Notes: generated by a model not told the origin, from the sequence alone. A stretch of DNA of 64,000 bases from Pseudopedobacter sp037968815 (GCA_037968815.1 JBBKWF010000008.1:248001-312000); one strand, 5' to 3'; counted from the first letter of the stretch, positions 53,262 to 61,579 are shown. Numbers and translations are program-made.

Positions 53262-54158
53262 TTATTTAATCTTTTTGAGTTCTTCGTATTTCGATGAATT
53301 TGATGGGTCTACATCAACCATTAAATTATAAACCTTGGAACGCTCCATTGGATCTCCTTTACTGAAAATATCCACAATTTCATCCGCTTTTGCTGAAAAG
53401 AAAACCTGATTTAACATAGAGCTTTGTTTTTGCTTGTCAAGATCAGACAACTGAGGGAGCGTACTAGCAATAGCTTTTCTGCCTTTGGTAATATCCTCGC
53501 TCATTACGTCTAAACCTAAGCGGTGGTAGCTGTACATAATGTTTCTGATGGGTAAAAAGCTTTTATTATTTAGGTTTTCAATTAACCAATATCTGTTTTT
53601 TAAGCCTTCAAAAGCTTTCCAGCCAGCGAATGAAGCATTTTGTGCATTATTAATAACTGTTTGTGCTTTTGTGTAATAATCTGACCCACCAAGTTTAGAG
53701 AATGAATCAGCATCAAACCCAATAATTACGTAAGCGTAAAATGCCAACATAGAGCTAAGATTATTTTGGTAATTTTGATCAGTATAGTCTAATGGTTGCC
53801 CTTCAGTATAACTGAAATCAAAACTTTTATCATTAATGGTTAACAAAGTAGTGTTGTAAGATGCTCCATAAACGGGTCTGCTACTTAATATTTGTGCTTC
53901 ACCTTGGAAATTACTACCACCGTCCCAATTTTTTAAAGTAATTACCAAGTTGCAATCAATCCGTTCTTGTGATCTTAATTCAAAGTCAGTCCATTTTCTG
54001 TTATTCAAAAACTCGCTGATGATGATCTGTAAATCTTCCAGAGCCTTCTTGTTGGTGTTTTGAATTTGTGGCGATAAAACTTGTACTCGGCAATTTAAAT
54101 CTTGAGCAAAGGTGTTTATAGACAAAAAGCATAGTGCAAGCACAATTAATTTCTTCAT
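53262..54158 (-). CDS. porD: PorD/DUF4835 protein, type IX secretion
   Basis: A 298-residue periplasmic protein with a signal peptide (MKKLIVLALCFLSINTFAQ) and the DUF4835 features: LNCRVQVLSPQIQNTNKK, FLNNRKWT, the Tyr-rich YASYNTTLLTINDKSFDFSYTEGQ-like strand set, and the SMLAFYAYVIIGFDADSFSKLGG core. PorD is linked to assembly of the type IX system that exports proteins with the C-terminal domain seen in the subtilase at 36595. Its ATG overlaps the coaBC stop by 4 bp (ATGA), so translation is coupled. Confidence 0.9.
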   Translation of the reverse strand: MKKLIVLALCFLSINTFAQDLNCRVQVLSPQIQNTNKKALEDLQIIISEFLNNRKWTDFELRSQERIDCNLVITLKNWDGGSNFQGEAQILSSRPVYGASYNTTLLTINDKSFDFSYTEGQPLDYTDQNYQNNLSSMLAFYAYVIIGFDADSFSKLGGSDYYTKAQTVINNAQNASFAGWKAFEGLKNRYWLIENLNNKSFLPIRNIMYSYHRLGLDVMSEDITKGRKAIASTLPQLSDLDKQKQSSMLNQVFFSAKADEIVDIFSKGDPMERSKVYNLMVDVDPSNSSKYEELKKIK

Positions 54159-55354
54159 ATCAGCGATACTATTTTGTTGCAGATATCTTTTGCAACTTCT
54201 TCTTTAGTTTTTAAGCTAAACTCCGTTTTAACCAAATTCTTATCAATAATGGTGATTTTGTTGGTGTCAGCTTTAAAGCCAGCTCCAACATCATTCAAAG
54301 AGTTAAGGACTATGAAATCCAGATTTTTACGTTGAAGTTTTTTGATTGCATTTTCTTCTTCATCGTTAGTTTCTAATGCAAAACCCACCAAAATCTGATT
54401 TTTTTTAGCTTCCCCTAAGGTAAAAAGAATATCAGCGGTTTTCTTTAAGTTGATAGAAAACTCATCGGTATTTTTCTTTATTTTTTGTGTAGCGACTTGC
54501 TTTGGAGTATAATCTGCTACTGCTGCGCTCATTATACAGATGTCAACGGTGTTGAATTCAGATTGACAAGCTTCTAGTAATTCACCTGCTGAAGTGATAT
54601 TTACCAATTTAACCCCATTTGGTACAGCTAAATTTGTTGGGCCACTTACCAAGGTAACGTCTGCACCTAAATCGTTAAGTTCGTTAGCAATTGCATATCC
54701 CATTTTACCCGAAGAATGGTTGCCTATAAATCTTACAGGGTCTATTGCTTCATAGGTGGGGCCAGCTGTTACCAATACTTTTTTATTTTTTAAAGGTTGG
54801 TTTGCGCTTAATTTGTTAGCAATAAAATCAAAAATTTCTTGTGGTTCTGCTAACCTTCCTTCGCCAAATAAACCACTAGCAAGTTCGCCTTTGGTAGGTT
54901 CAATAATGGTGTTTGAGTAGTGTTTTAGCTTTACCAGATTGTTTTGAGTACTCATGTGTTTCCACATATCTAAATCCATTGCCGGAGCAATATATATAGA
55001 ACATTTGGCAGAGAGGTAAACTGCGGAAAGTAAATTATCACAAATTCCGTTGGCGAATTTAGCAATTGTATTTGCTGTTGCTGGGGCAATCAATATTAAA
55101 TCTGCCCATAAAGCCAATTCAACATGGTTGTTCCACGTTCCTGTACCAGCATCTGCATAGGTGCTGTAAACTTGGTTTTTTGATAAAGTGGAAAGGGTAA
55201 GGGGAGTGATAAAAGAGGTTGCGTCTTTTGTCATTACAACCTTTACGTTTGCGCCAGCTTTTACAAATAACCTAACAATTTCTGCCGATTTATAACTTGC
55301 AATGCTACCGCAAACGCCAAGGAGTATATTTTTGTCTTTAAGCATTGTGGACAT
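54155..55354 (-). CDS. coaBC: Phosphopantothenoylcysteine decarboxylase / synthetase
   Basis: The bifunctional CoaBC makes 4'-phosphopantetheine in CoA synthesis. The N-terminal flavoprotein (CoaC) shows GVCGSIASYKSAEIVRLF, the catalytic His in NHVELALWADL and PATANTIAKFANGICDNLLS; the C-terminal CoaB half has VLVTAGPTYEAIDPVRFIGNHSSGKMGYAIA and the AAVADYTPK loop. The frame reaches a TTG at 55360 that is part of a TATATTTG box, so the start is the ATG at 55354 (399 residues) or at 55345. The promoter box lies inside the operon, giving coaBC-porD-recN extra transcription. Confidence 0.95.
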   Translation of the reverse strand: MSTMLKDKNILLGVCGSIASYKSAEIVRLFVKAGANVKVVMTKDATSFITPLTLSTLSKNQVYSTYADAGTGTWNNHVELALWADLILIAPATANTIAKFANGICDNLLSAVYLSAKCSIYIAPAMDLDMWKHMSTQNNLVKLKHYSNTIIEPTKGELASGLFGEGRLAEPQEIFDFIANKLSANQPLKNKKVLVTAGPTYEAIDPVRFIGNHSSGKMGYAIANELNDLGADVTLVSGPTNLAVPNGVKLVNITSAGELLEACQSEFNTVDICIMSAAVADYTPKQVATQKIKKNTDEFSINLKKTADILFTLGEAKKNQILVGFALETNDEEENAIKKLQRKNLDFIVLNSLNDVGAGFKADTNKITIIDKNLVKTEFSLKTKEEVAKDICNKIVSLI

Positions 55355-55357
55355 GCT

Positions 55358-55365
55358 CAAATATA
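55358..55365 (-). promoter_or_regulatory. -7 promoter box TATATTTG of coaBC
   Basis: Exact TAnnTTTG on the minus strand, ending 3 nt before the ATG at 55354. Leaderless by the SRP RNA spacing. Confidence 0.55.
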
Positions 55366-55371
55366 GAACAA

Positions 55372-55725
55372 TTAGTTTTGTTCTTTAGCTGGATTTCTGT
55401 GATAAACTTTACCGTGTAAAAATTCATCAATAGCAACTAAAGAAGGTTTTGGCATTCTTTCGTAGTGTTTAGAGATTTCAATTTGCTCTCTATTTTCAAA
55501 AATCTCTTCTAAATTGTCGTTTGAACTAGCAAATTCAGCTAATTTACTGTGTAATTCTTCTTTTACGTTAGCTGCAATTTGATTAGCTCTTTTACTAATA
55601 ATTACTAAAGATTCGTAAACATTTTGTGTTTCCACATCTAGGCCTCTTAAGTCTCTAGTTACCGTTGTATTTGCAACTGTTGGCTTAACTGCTGCTACTT
55701 CTTTAGTGTTTTCTTTATTGTTCAT
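55372..55725 (-). CDS. rpoZ: RNA polymerase omega-like subunit (Rpb6 family)
   Basis: The 117-residue protein has a flexible N-terminal part and the omega/Rpb6 core: TRDLRGLDVETQNVYESLVIISKRANQIAANVKEEL (about 23-57; the conserved RANQIA is the omega motif), then an acidic stretch and the PKPSLVAIDEF strand. Bacteroidetes have this divergent omega at this place in the bam operon. The start overlaps the bamD end by 11 bp. It helps assembly of RNA polymerase. Confidence 0.9.
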   Translation of the reverse strand: MNNKENTKEVAAVKPTVANTTVTRDLRGLDVETQNVYESLVIISKRANQIAANVKEELHSKLAEFASSNDNLEEIFENREQIEISKHYERMPKPSLVAIDEFLHGKVYHRNPAKEQN

Positions 55726-56575
55726 CTGTTTGCTTGGTTTTATAGCCGTAGGCCGCTAAAATTTCTTTTGTTTTTTCTATACCTTTTAAAGAAGCATTTT
55801 TTAAATCTTCGGCTTCTTTTGCATATTTACTGCTTGGATATCTTTCTACAAATCTATTGTATTCATCAATAGCTTCGTTATATCTCTCTTCTTGTCTCGT
55901 TTCTAAACTGTTTTTGGCATACAAATATTGTGATTCAATGGCTAAATACTCCATTTCTTCAGCATACTTAGTATCCGGAAAGTCTTTTGCAGAGTTTTTA
56001 AATGCAATTACTGCTGCTTGGTAATCTCCAATATCTAAAAACAACTTTGCGTTTTCAAAAGATTTACGTTCTAATTTATCTCTTAAATCAGAAATCAATT
56101 TACTAGCTTCTGCTACACGTTCGCTTTTTGGATAAAGGTTAATGAACAACTGTAAAGACTCTATTGCTTTATAAGTATTATCCTGATCTAACGAGAAATT
56201 AGGAGAATCTAGATAGAAACAATAAGCTGCTAAAAACCTACACTCTTCGGCTTTTGGACTACTTGGATAAGTGTCAGCAAAAGATTTGAAATGGTATCTT
56301 GCTGATAAATAATCTTTTAGCTTGTAGTTGGTGTAAGCATAGTAATAATATAAATCTTCTGATTCAGCTCTTCCTCTATATCGTTGTACTAAATCATCAA
56401 ATAAAACTAAAGCTTTTGAATAATCTTTTTTGTTGTATAAACGAATAGCTTCCTGATATTTTTTTGCAACATCAGTACTGGCTCTAAGCTTCTCAAATCT
56501 GCTTTTACAACTCGTAAAAACAACTGTAAATAATATAAATAAGCTTAATACGGTTAAGCTCTTGTTTTTAAACAT
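55715..56575 (-). CDS. bamD: Outer-membrane assembly lipoprotein BamD
   Basis: The 286-residue lipoprotein has the signal LFTVVFTSC (Cys23) and five TPR-like helix pairs (AIRLYNKKDYSKALVLFDDLVQRYRGRAESEDLYYYYAYTNYKL, SARYHFKSFADTYPSSPKAEECRFLAAYC and so on), as in BamD of the complex that inserts barrel proteins. It is the first gene of the bamD-rpoZ-coaBC-porD-recN operon. An exact TATCTTTG box ends 4 nt before the ATG, so its mRNA probably has no leader. Confidence 0.94.
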   Translation of the reverse strand: MFKNKSLTVLSLFILFTVVFTSCKSRFEKLRASTDVAKKYQEAIRLYNKKDYSKALVLFDDLVQRYRGRAESEDLYYYYAYTNYKLKDYLSARYHFKSFADTYPSSPKAEECRFLAAYCFYLDSPNFSLDQDNTYKAIESLQLFINLYPKSERVAEASKLISDLRDKLERKSFENAKLFLDIGDYQAAVIAFKNSAKDFPDTKYAEEMEYLAIESQYLYAKNSLETRQEERYNEAIDEYNRFVERYPSSKYAKEAEDLKNASLKGIEKTKEILAAYGYKTKQTDEQ

Positions 56576-56579
56576 CCTG

Positions 56580-56587
56580 CAAAGATA
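56580..56587 (-). promoter_or_regulatory. -7 promoter box TATCTTTG of bamD
   Basis: Exact TAnnTTTG on the minus strand, 4 nt before the ATG at 56575, the same spacing as box to 5' end at the SRP RNA gene. Confidence 0.6.
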
Positions 56588-56675
56588 GGTTAATAAATAA
56601 TAATGTCAATTTTAAATAATACGAATTGCTAAACTAAAATATTTCTTTCAGCTAAACAGATAATTAACAAAATTT

Positions 56676-56760
56676 AACGTCCGTTAGTTGGTTAGGTTTT
56701 AGTTTGTCGGTGGTTAGTTTGTTAGGCTTTATTATAAAGTAAAGTTAGTTTTTAGTCGTT
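56676..56760. repeat. TTAG-rich degenerate repeat array
   Basis: TTAG occurs at 56684, 56692, 56699, 56714, 56722, 56745 and 56752, mostly 7-8 bp apart or near multiples of that. It is less regular than the other arrays and may continue to about 56800. Confidence 0.5.
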
Positions 56761-56806
56761 TTACTCCACCTAACATTCTATCCTTTAACCCTCACTAATT
56801 CAAAAC

Positions 56807-57268
56807 TTACTTATACACCGCAATTATTGAATCGCTTTTAATGATAACGTTTCTAATAGACCTTTCAACCAAATCAATTTTTAACTTTTGATTATTTAGA
56901 TACTCCATTATTTCTTCGTGAGATTTACCTGTATAATCTGGGTCAAAATTATGCATCCATGTCATCATACCTTCATCTGCAATAGCTAGCTGCTCTACTG
57001 TTTGTGTAAGTTCAGCTTTGGCTTGTACGGTGTCTAAACTTGTATTTACAGACTTTAAACTATCAAGATGGCGTGTAATTTTGTTAATCTGTATCTTTCT
57101 TTCCATTAACAAGCCCATATCTGCCATTACGCTATCGTGTGTAGCAATTACAGCTTCTTGCAGATCTTCTTGTAGTTTTTTAGGGTTATCCCCACCGCAG
57201 GCGCTTAAGCCAAGTGTGGCTATAAATACACCGAATAAAATGTGCTTTGTTAGATTAGTCAATTGCAT
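56807..57268 (-). CDS. Helical lipoprotein, last gene of the MbnP/MbnH operon
   Basis: A 153-residue lipoprotein (signal GVFIATLGLSAC, Cys near 24) with an otherwise helical, charged mature part: LQEDLQEAVIATHDSVMADMGLLMERKIQINKI, TRHLDSLK, then MTWMHNFDPDYTGKSHEEIMEYLNNQKLKI. Met and His recur (MADMGLLM, MMTWMHNF), a composition that could bind metal, though this is only suggestive. It overlaps the barrel gene upstream by 14 bp, so is co-translated. I do not know a named family; similar small lipoproteins occur next to cytochrome c oxidation genes in Bacteroidetes. Confidence 0.78.
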   Translation of the reverse strand: MQLTNLTKHILFGVFIATLGLSACGGDNPKKLQEDLQEAVIATHDSVMADMGLLMERKIQINKITRHLDSLKSVNTSLDTVQAKAELTQTVEQLAIADEGMMTWMHNFDPDYTGKSHEEIMEYLNNQKLKIDLVERSIRNVIIKSDSIIAVYK

Positions 57269-58229
57269 AATAAAGTTGATTTATGTTATAATTTAAGCCA
57301 ATAATGAAACGTCCACTGCTTCTTGGGTGATCTGTTAGTGCGGACCAAGTATTTGTTTGAAAGCTGGTATTGATGCCTATGTTTTTGATGAAAATATCTA
57401 AACCCATACCAGTCATCAAGTTATTGGTTTCATGCTCTCCAGTTACTACACCTTTATACTTTTCTCCTTTTGAAAATTCGTAACTGGCCTGTATTGATGG
57501 GATAAGTTTAACGTCCTTACTTAAATCTATCCTTTTAAAGATACTCAAAAAATTGTTGCTACTGTTTGCAATGGATTCATTTTCGGCATTTTCTCCATTC
57601 ATTTTGTAGGATGTATTTGCGCTCAATCCCCAAGTTTTATAACCCAGCATATAGTTTGCGTAAATAAATCCATCTGCACTGCCTGTGCCAGGTTGAAACG
57701 GGGTAGAATAAGTTAATCCACCATCGCTTTTGATATTGTTTTTTCCGGTAGGAAGTTTTATTCCAGCACCTGTAATTAAACGTTGATTTAATTTTCTGTC
57801 AAGTTTCCTAAGAAGATGATAGCCCGCGTACACATTGATGTCACCAAATCCAGAAATGGTAGTAGTTTGGTTATTGTAGCTTTCAGAGTTATTTAAATAG
57901 GGTAGTATCGCATTCACTTCTACTCTTTTATGTAAAAAGTATCTAGCTCTAATTTCCGTGGTACGGTAAACTTCATAATCGTCTTTTAAACCGTTATGTT
58001 GTCCCGGAGGGAAGTTAGTTTGGTCTTTTGTAGGGAGAAAACTTGCGTTCGATGGAAAAAACTGTTGATTTTGCCCAGAATAGCCGTTGTAAGAACGATA
58101 GCGGTACAATACCCCAATACTGCTTTGGTTGTCATAAGGTGTGATACCCATAAAACAACCGCAAATGTCGCAAGCAAATGTACTTGAGCTTGTTAAAACT
58201 AATATTAATATAATTATTTTATTCTTCAC
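57255..58229 (-). CDS. Outer-membrane barrel-like protein with CDICGC motif
   Basis: The 324-residue protein has a signal peptide (to about STFA), so the mature protein begins at or next to CDICGCFMG: four residues between two cysteine-rich pairs that could bind copper or haem. The rest is a transporter-type barrel: VLYRYRSYNGYSG, AILPYLNNSE, SGFGDINVYAGYHLL, GAGIKLPTGK, and strand-like aromatic repeats. It overlaps mbnH upstream by 11 bp and the lipoprotein downstream by 14 bp. It may bring the metal or its complex across the outer membrane; this is inference. Confidence 0.82.
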   Translation of the reverse strand: MKNKIIILILVLTSSSTFACDICGCFMGITPYDNQSSIGVLYRYRSYNGYSGQNQQFFPSNASFLPTKDQTNFPPGQHNGLKDDYEVYRTTEIRARYFLHKRVEVNAILPYLNNSESYNNQTTTISGFGDINVYAGYHLLRKLDRKLNQRLITGAGIKLPTGKNNIKSDGGLTYSTPFQPGTGSADGFIYANYMLGYKTWGLSANTSYKMNGENAENESIANSSNNFLSIFKRIDLSKDVKLIPSIQASYEFSKGEKYKGVVTGEHETNNLMTGMGLDIFIKNIGINTSFQTNTWSALTDHPRSSGRFIIGLNYNINQLYYAID

Positions 58230-59235
58230 TGAATTTGGGGTTTTTTAAGAAAGTTTGGTCTGTTAATGTTTTTAAAAAAGCTAACAAACTAATTTTTTCT
58301 TCGGAGTTTAATGAAATCCCATTTTTTAAAATAGGGTCTAAATTTGAGTGATTTTTGATACCAGTACTATAATGCTCTAGCACTTCGTTTAAAGTAGAAA
58401 GTCTTCCATCATGCATATAAGGTCTGCTTACTTCTATATTTCTAAGTGTAGGCACTTTAAACTTTCCTTCATCAGTAATTAATTCTGTAATGTGTGCTCT
58501 GCCATTATCTGAAGAAATTATATCCAATCCATTGTTTCTAAAAGAATTGTCGGTGAAAAGTGGCTCGGTATGGCATTGACCACAATTGGTTTTAAATAAT
58601 TGATAACCTTTTTGTTCTTCTTCTGTAAAAGTGGTTTTCCCTTGTTTTACTTGGTCATACTTGCTGTCGTCAGAAATCATCATTCCGGTAAATTGAGCTA
58701 AAGCAAATAACATCTTTTGGGATGTGATTTCTGATGTGCCAAATGCTTGTTTAAATTGCCTTTTATAGGTGCTGTTTCCATTAAGATACTCCATAACAGC
58801 CGAAAGACTGGTTGCCATTTCGCAAGTATCTGCAATTGCATTAAGAGGAACAAGCTCCAAATTTTTTATGCCACCATCTAATAGTAAATTGTCTTTCCAA
58901 ATAAGATTAAAAAGCACCGGAGCATTTCTTTTACCAAAGCAATTATCTACACCGTGACTGGTTTCATGATCTAAATTGGCAAAGCCCGCAAATTGTTGAT
59001 GGCATGAACCGCAACTCACTGTAGCATCAGCAGAAAGATTAGCGTCGTAAAACAATTTTTTTCCTAACTCAAAACCTTGTTCTGTTGGCGGGTTCGCTCC
59101 AAAATCGTAAGCAGGTGCTGGGAAATAATCTGGAAAAACAACATTCAATAATCGGTTGCTTTCGGCATCCTCCTTCTGACAAGAAAATAAAAACAGCAAG
59201 ATTCCAATAAACCCTAATACGCTTAATTTTTTCAT
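58219..59235 (-). CDS. Dihaem cytochrome c peroxidase-like lipoprotein, MbnH type
   Basis: The 338-residue protein is a lipoprotein (LFLFSC, Cys19) with two haem c sites, CGSCH (75-79) and CGQCH (218-222). The GFANLDHETSHGVDNCFGKRNAP and RPYMHDGRLSTLNEVLEHY blocks are those of the MauG/cytochrome c peroxidase family. With an MbnP gene directly before it, the MbnH branch (which oxidises tryptophan in MbnP) is the most likely. A plain peroxidase is possible. Gap to mbnP 44 bp. Confidence 0.9.
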   Translation of the reverse strand: MKKLSVLGFIGILLFLFSCQKEDAESNRLLNVVFPDYFPAPAYDFGANPPTEQGFELGKKLFYDANLSADATVSCGSCHQQFAGFANLDHETSHGVDNCFGKRNAPVLFNLIWKDNLLLDGGIKNLELVPLNAIADTCEMATSLSAVMEYLNGNSTYKRQFKQAFGTSEITSQKMLFALAQFTGMMISDDSKYDQVKQGKTTFTEEEQKGYQLFKTNCGQCHTEPLFTDNSFRNNGLDIISSDNGRAHITELITDEGKFKVPTLRNIEVSRPYMHDGRLSTLNEVLEHYSTGIKNHSNLDPILKNGISLNSEEKISLLAFLKTLTDQTFLKNPKFSEE

Positions 59236-59279
59236 GTTTTAAAATAATTTCCTGAGCTTTTGCAAGCTCAGGAAAGGTA

Positions 59280-60035
59280 TTAGTTATGAATGTGGTCTAA
59301 AGAAAACATACCTTCTGCATAATTATTTGCAATTAAAAGTGCGTTCGCTCCTCCATGCATTGTATTGTAAGTGGCAAAAGAAATATCTTGTTTACCTGTG
59401 AACATTTTAGCTACATTCACTTTGATATGAACCTCTGGAACTTTATCCGTTCTGATTCTTAAAGTATAAGGTGCTAAATCAATACTGGTTTTTCTGATAG
59501 CATTTGTAGTTGCTGATGCGCCACCAATATGAAAAGCCAATTTATTGTTTGTTGCGACAGATGCAGGCGAAGAACCTTCTAGTTTTACAAAAATATATCC
59601 CGAATTCCAAGTCCAAAACATTCCGTTTAATGGATCTAAAGCATCAGTTTGTGCACCCGCAAAATTTCTTGCAGAATCCACACCGATTGTAAAACTAATT
59701 TTGGTGTAATCTCCGGCAGGGATGCCTTCAATCATCGGTTTTAAAGAACTCTCTTCTGATTGATCAATTAAAAAGTAATTCTCTGGTACTTTATAAATAC
59801 TTCCTTTAGAGTCGGTTAATTCGATATTTGACACGTAATATTTGAAAGTACTGATATTGAAGTCTTCGCTAGATGCGTTTGTATAAGTTTTGGTGTTTAA
59901 CTCTAATGATGCGTTATCTACTACGTTTTCAAATTCGAAATTTAACGTTCCAGATCCAATAATTTCGGCTTCTTCTTTTTTACAAGAGGCCAAACCAATG
60001 GCAACACATGCCATTGCATATAATATTTTTTTCAT
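59280..60035 (-). CDS. MbnP-family lipoprotein
   Basis: The 251-residue lipoprotein (GLASC, Cys18) begins with a beta domain (LNFEFENVVDNASLELNTKTY, then STFKYYVSNIEL). DPLNGMFWTWNSGYIFVKLE holds Trp141 and Trp143, the paired tryptophans of the MbnP family of which one is turned to kynurenine by MbnH and forms a copper site. HIGG and a C-terminal His-rich MFSLDHIHN supply further possible ligands. It follows the small membrane protein by about 65 bp. This gene and its partner strongly suggest copper handling. Confidence 0.9.
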   Translation of the reverse strand: MKKILYAMACVAIGLASCKKEEAEIIGSGTLNFEFENVVDNASLELNTKTYTNASSEDFNISTFKYYVSNIELTDSKGSIYKVPENYFLIDQSEESSLKPMIEGIPAGDYTKISFTIGVDSARNFAGAQTDALDPLNGMFWTWNSGYIFVKLEGSSPASVATNNKLAFHIGGASATTNAIRKTSIDLAPYTLRIRTDKVPEVHIKVNVAKMFTGKQDISFATYNTMHGGANALLIANNYAEGMFSLDHIHN

Positions 60036-60100
60036 TATGCTTGTTTGATTTTAAATAAATAATAAAAAGACCTATTTATTAGGCTTTTTTAGAGGTAAAA

Positions 60101-60472
60101 TCAAACAAAAGGTGGTGGGTGAAAAATAGAGGTGTACTTAGTAAGAGAATATTGTTGAGAGTAAACAGGATGATCTGTTAATAAATCATTACAAAAAAAA
60201 GCAATCTTAAACTCCGTAATCAACATGGTTTGTTGCGACAGATCTTTTTGTATTTGTCGTTCGTTTGCTTCTTGTTTTTTTTGAGCTTCAGCAATTTTTT
60301 TTGATAAAAAACATTTACCGTGGCAATTTAATTGGGGTTTGTCTTTATTTATACAAAGCACATTAGCTATATAATCTTTGTTTAGCTCGTAACCTGCAAA
60401 ATAGAAAAGCCTAGTTAGCGTAGAACTAACTATTAATACTGTCAAGAAAAGGCAGAAGCTTCGTTTTAACAT
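60101..60472 (-). CDS. Small membrane protein with CINKDKPQLNCHGKC motif
   Basis: A 123-residue protein with one N-terminal helix (about 4-25), a conserved C-x9-C-x3-C string (CINKDKPQLNCHGKC, about 40-54), a Lys-rich helix (KKIAEAQKKQEANERQIQKD), a hydrophobic stretch and the ending IFHPPPFV. I recall this layout as a frequent hypothetical in Bacteroidetes, often near copper and TonB genes. The three cysteines and His could bind metal in the periplasm. The frame runs to a TTG at 60481, but the ATG at 60472 is chosen; a near box (TACTTTTTG, one base longer than consensus) precedes it, so it starts the operon. Function unknown. Confidence 0.8.
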   Translation of the reverse strand: MLKRSFCLFLTVLIVSSTLTRLFYFAGYELNKDYIANVLCINKDKPQLNCHGKCFLSKKIAEAQKKQEANERQIQKDLSQQTMLITEFKIAFFCNDLLTDHPVYSQQYSLTKYTSIFHPPPFV

Positions 60473-60551
60473 TCGCGGCAAAAGTATCGCTTTATCGTAT
60501 AGAAATCAAATTTTTAAAAGAAATCAATGAAATAATCTGCTTTATTGTAAA

Positions 60552-60559
60552 TAGATTTG
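60552..60559 (+). promoter_or_regulatory. -7 promoter box TAGATTTG of the desaturase
   Basis: Exact TAnnTTTG, 36 nt before the ATG at 60596; the TTG at its end (60557) is not a start codon. Confidence 0.5.
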
Positions 60560-60595
60560 TGGGGAGAATCCTTATATTTGAGTTTTAATTATTTT

Positions 60596-61579
60596 ATGAT
60601 GGAATTACCTGTTGGATCGAGAAAAGAAGTAATGAGTTATTTGGAGCCGTTTATGGTTAACGAAATGGCTGATTATTTAAAACCGGTTGAAGATATGTGG
60701 CAACCAGCAGACTTTTTGCCTGATGCCAGCAAAGATACATTTTTTGATGAAGTAAAGGATTTGCAAGGTAATGCAAATGAGCTTTCTTACGACTTAATGG
60801 CTGTTTTAGTAGGTGATACTATTACTGAGGAAGCTTTGCCAACATATGAATCTTGGTTGTGCATGGTTGATGATATTTCTCGTAACGAGCAAGGTGGGTG
60901 GATGAAATGGGTGAGAGCTTGGACAGCAGAAGAAAATCGCCATGGAGACTTATTGAACAAGTACCTTTATTTATCTGGAAGAATTAACATGAGAGCGATG
61001 GAAGCATCTACTCAATATTTAATTCAAGATGGTTTTGATATTGGCACTGGTTACGATCCTTATAGAAACTTTATTTATACCTCTTTTCAAGAAATAGCAA
61101 CCAATGTATCGCATAGAAGAGTTGCAATGTTGGCCAAAAACTGTGGAGACAAACAACTTTCCAAAATGTGTGGCGTAATTGCAGCGGATGAGGCTAGACA
61201 TGCAAAGGCTTACAAAGCTTTTATTAGTAAGGCTTTTGAAGTTGACGCAAATGAAGTTATGCTTGCTTTTGAAGATATGATGCGTAAAAAGATTGTAATG
61301 CCAGCACACTTTTTACGAGAAATGGGTACAAATATTGGTCATACCTTTGGTCATTTTACCGATGCGGCACAACGCTTAGGTGTTTATACTGCAGTTGATT
61401 ATGTGGATATTTTAAAAACCTTAATTGAGGATTGGAATATTGAAAGCATGAAGGATTTAAACGGTGCTGGTGAAAAAGCTCGTGATTATATTGTTGCTTT
61501 ACCTAATAGGTTAACCCGAATTGCAGATCGTATTAAAGTACCTAATTTGGAATATAAATTTAGCTGGATTATTGGCTAA
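60596..61579 (+). CDS. Acyl-ACP desaturase
   Basis: A 327-residue soluble diiron desaturase that introduces a double bond into acyl-ACP. The two iron-binding motifs are EENRHG (Glu, Glu, His, near 110-115) and DEARHA (near 200-205), 90 residues apart, with an upstream Glu in the first helix bundle. The frame opens 13 codons earlier at a TTG, but that TTG is in the promoter box; ATG codons at 60596 or 60599 are the real start. It is divergent from the copper operon and no oxidoreductase is adjacent. Confidence 0.94.
   Translation: MMELPVGSRKEVMSYLEPFMVNEMADYLKPVEDMWQPADFLPDASKDTFFDEVKDLQGNANELSYDLMAVLVGDTITEEALPTYESWLCMVDDISRNEQGGWMKWVRAWTAEENRHGDLLNKYLYLSGRINMRAMEASTQYLIQDGFDIGTGYDPYRNFIYTSFQEIATNVSHRRVAMLAKNCGDKQLSKMCGVIAADEARHAKAYKAFISKAFEVDANEVMLAFEDMMRKKIVMPAHFLREMGTNIGHTFGHFTDAAQRLGVYTAVDYVDILKTLIEDWNIESMKDLNGAGEKARDYIVALPNRLTRIADRIKVPNLEYKFSWIIG

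Noticed and set aside
57996..58187. Frames on both strands inside the CDICGC barrel gene
   Set aside because: They have no signal, family or context, while the barrel gene has a signal peptide and operon overlaps.
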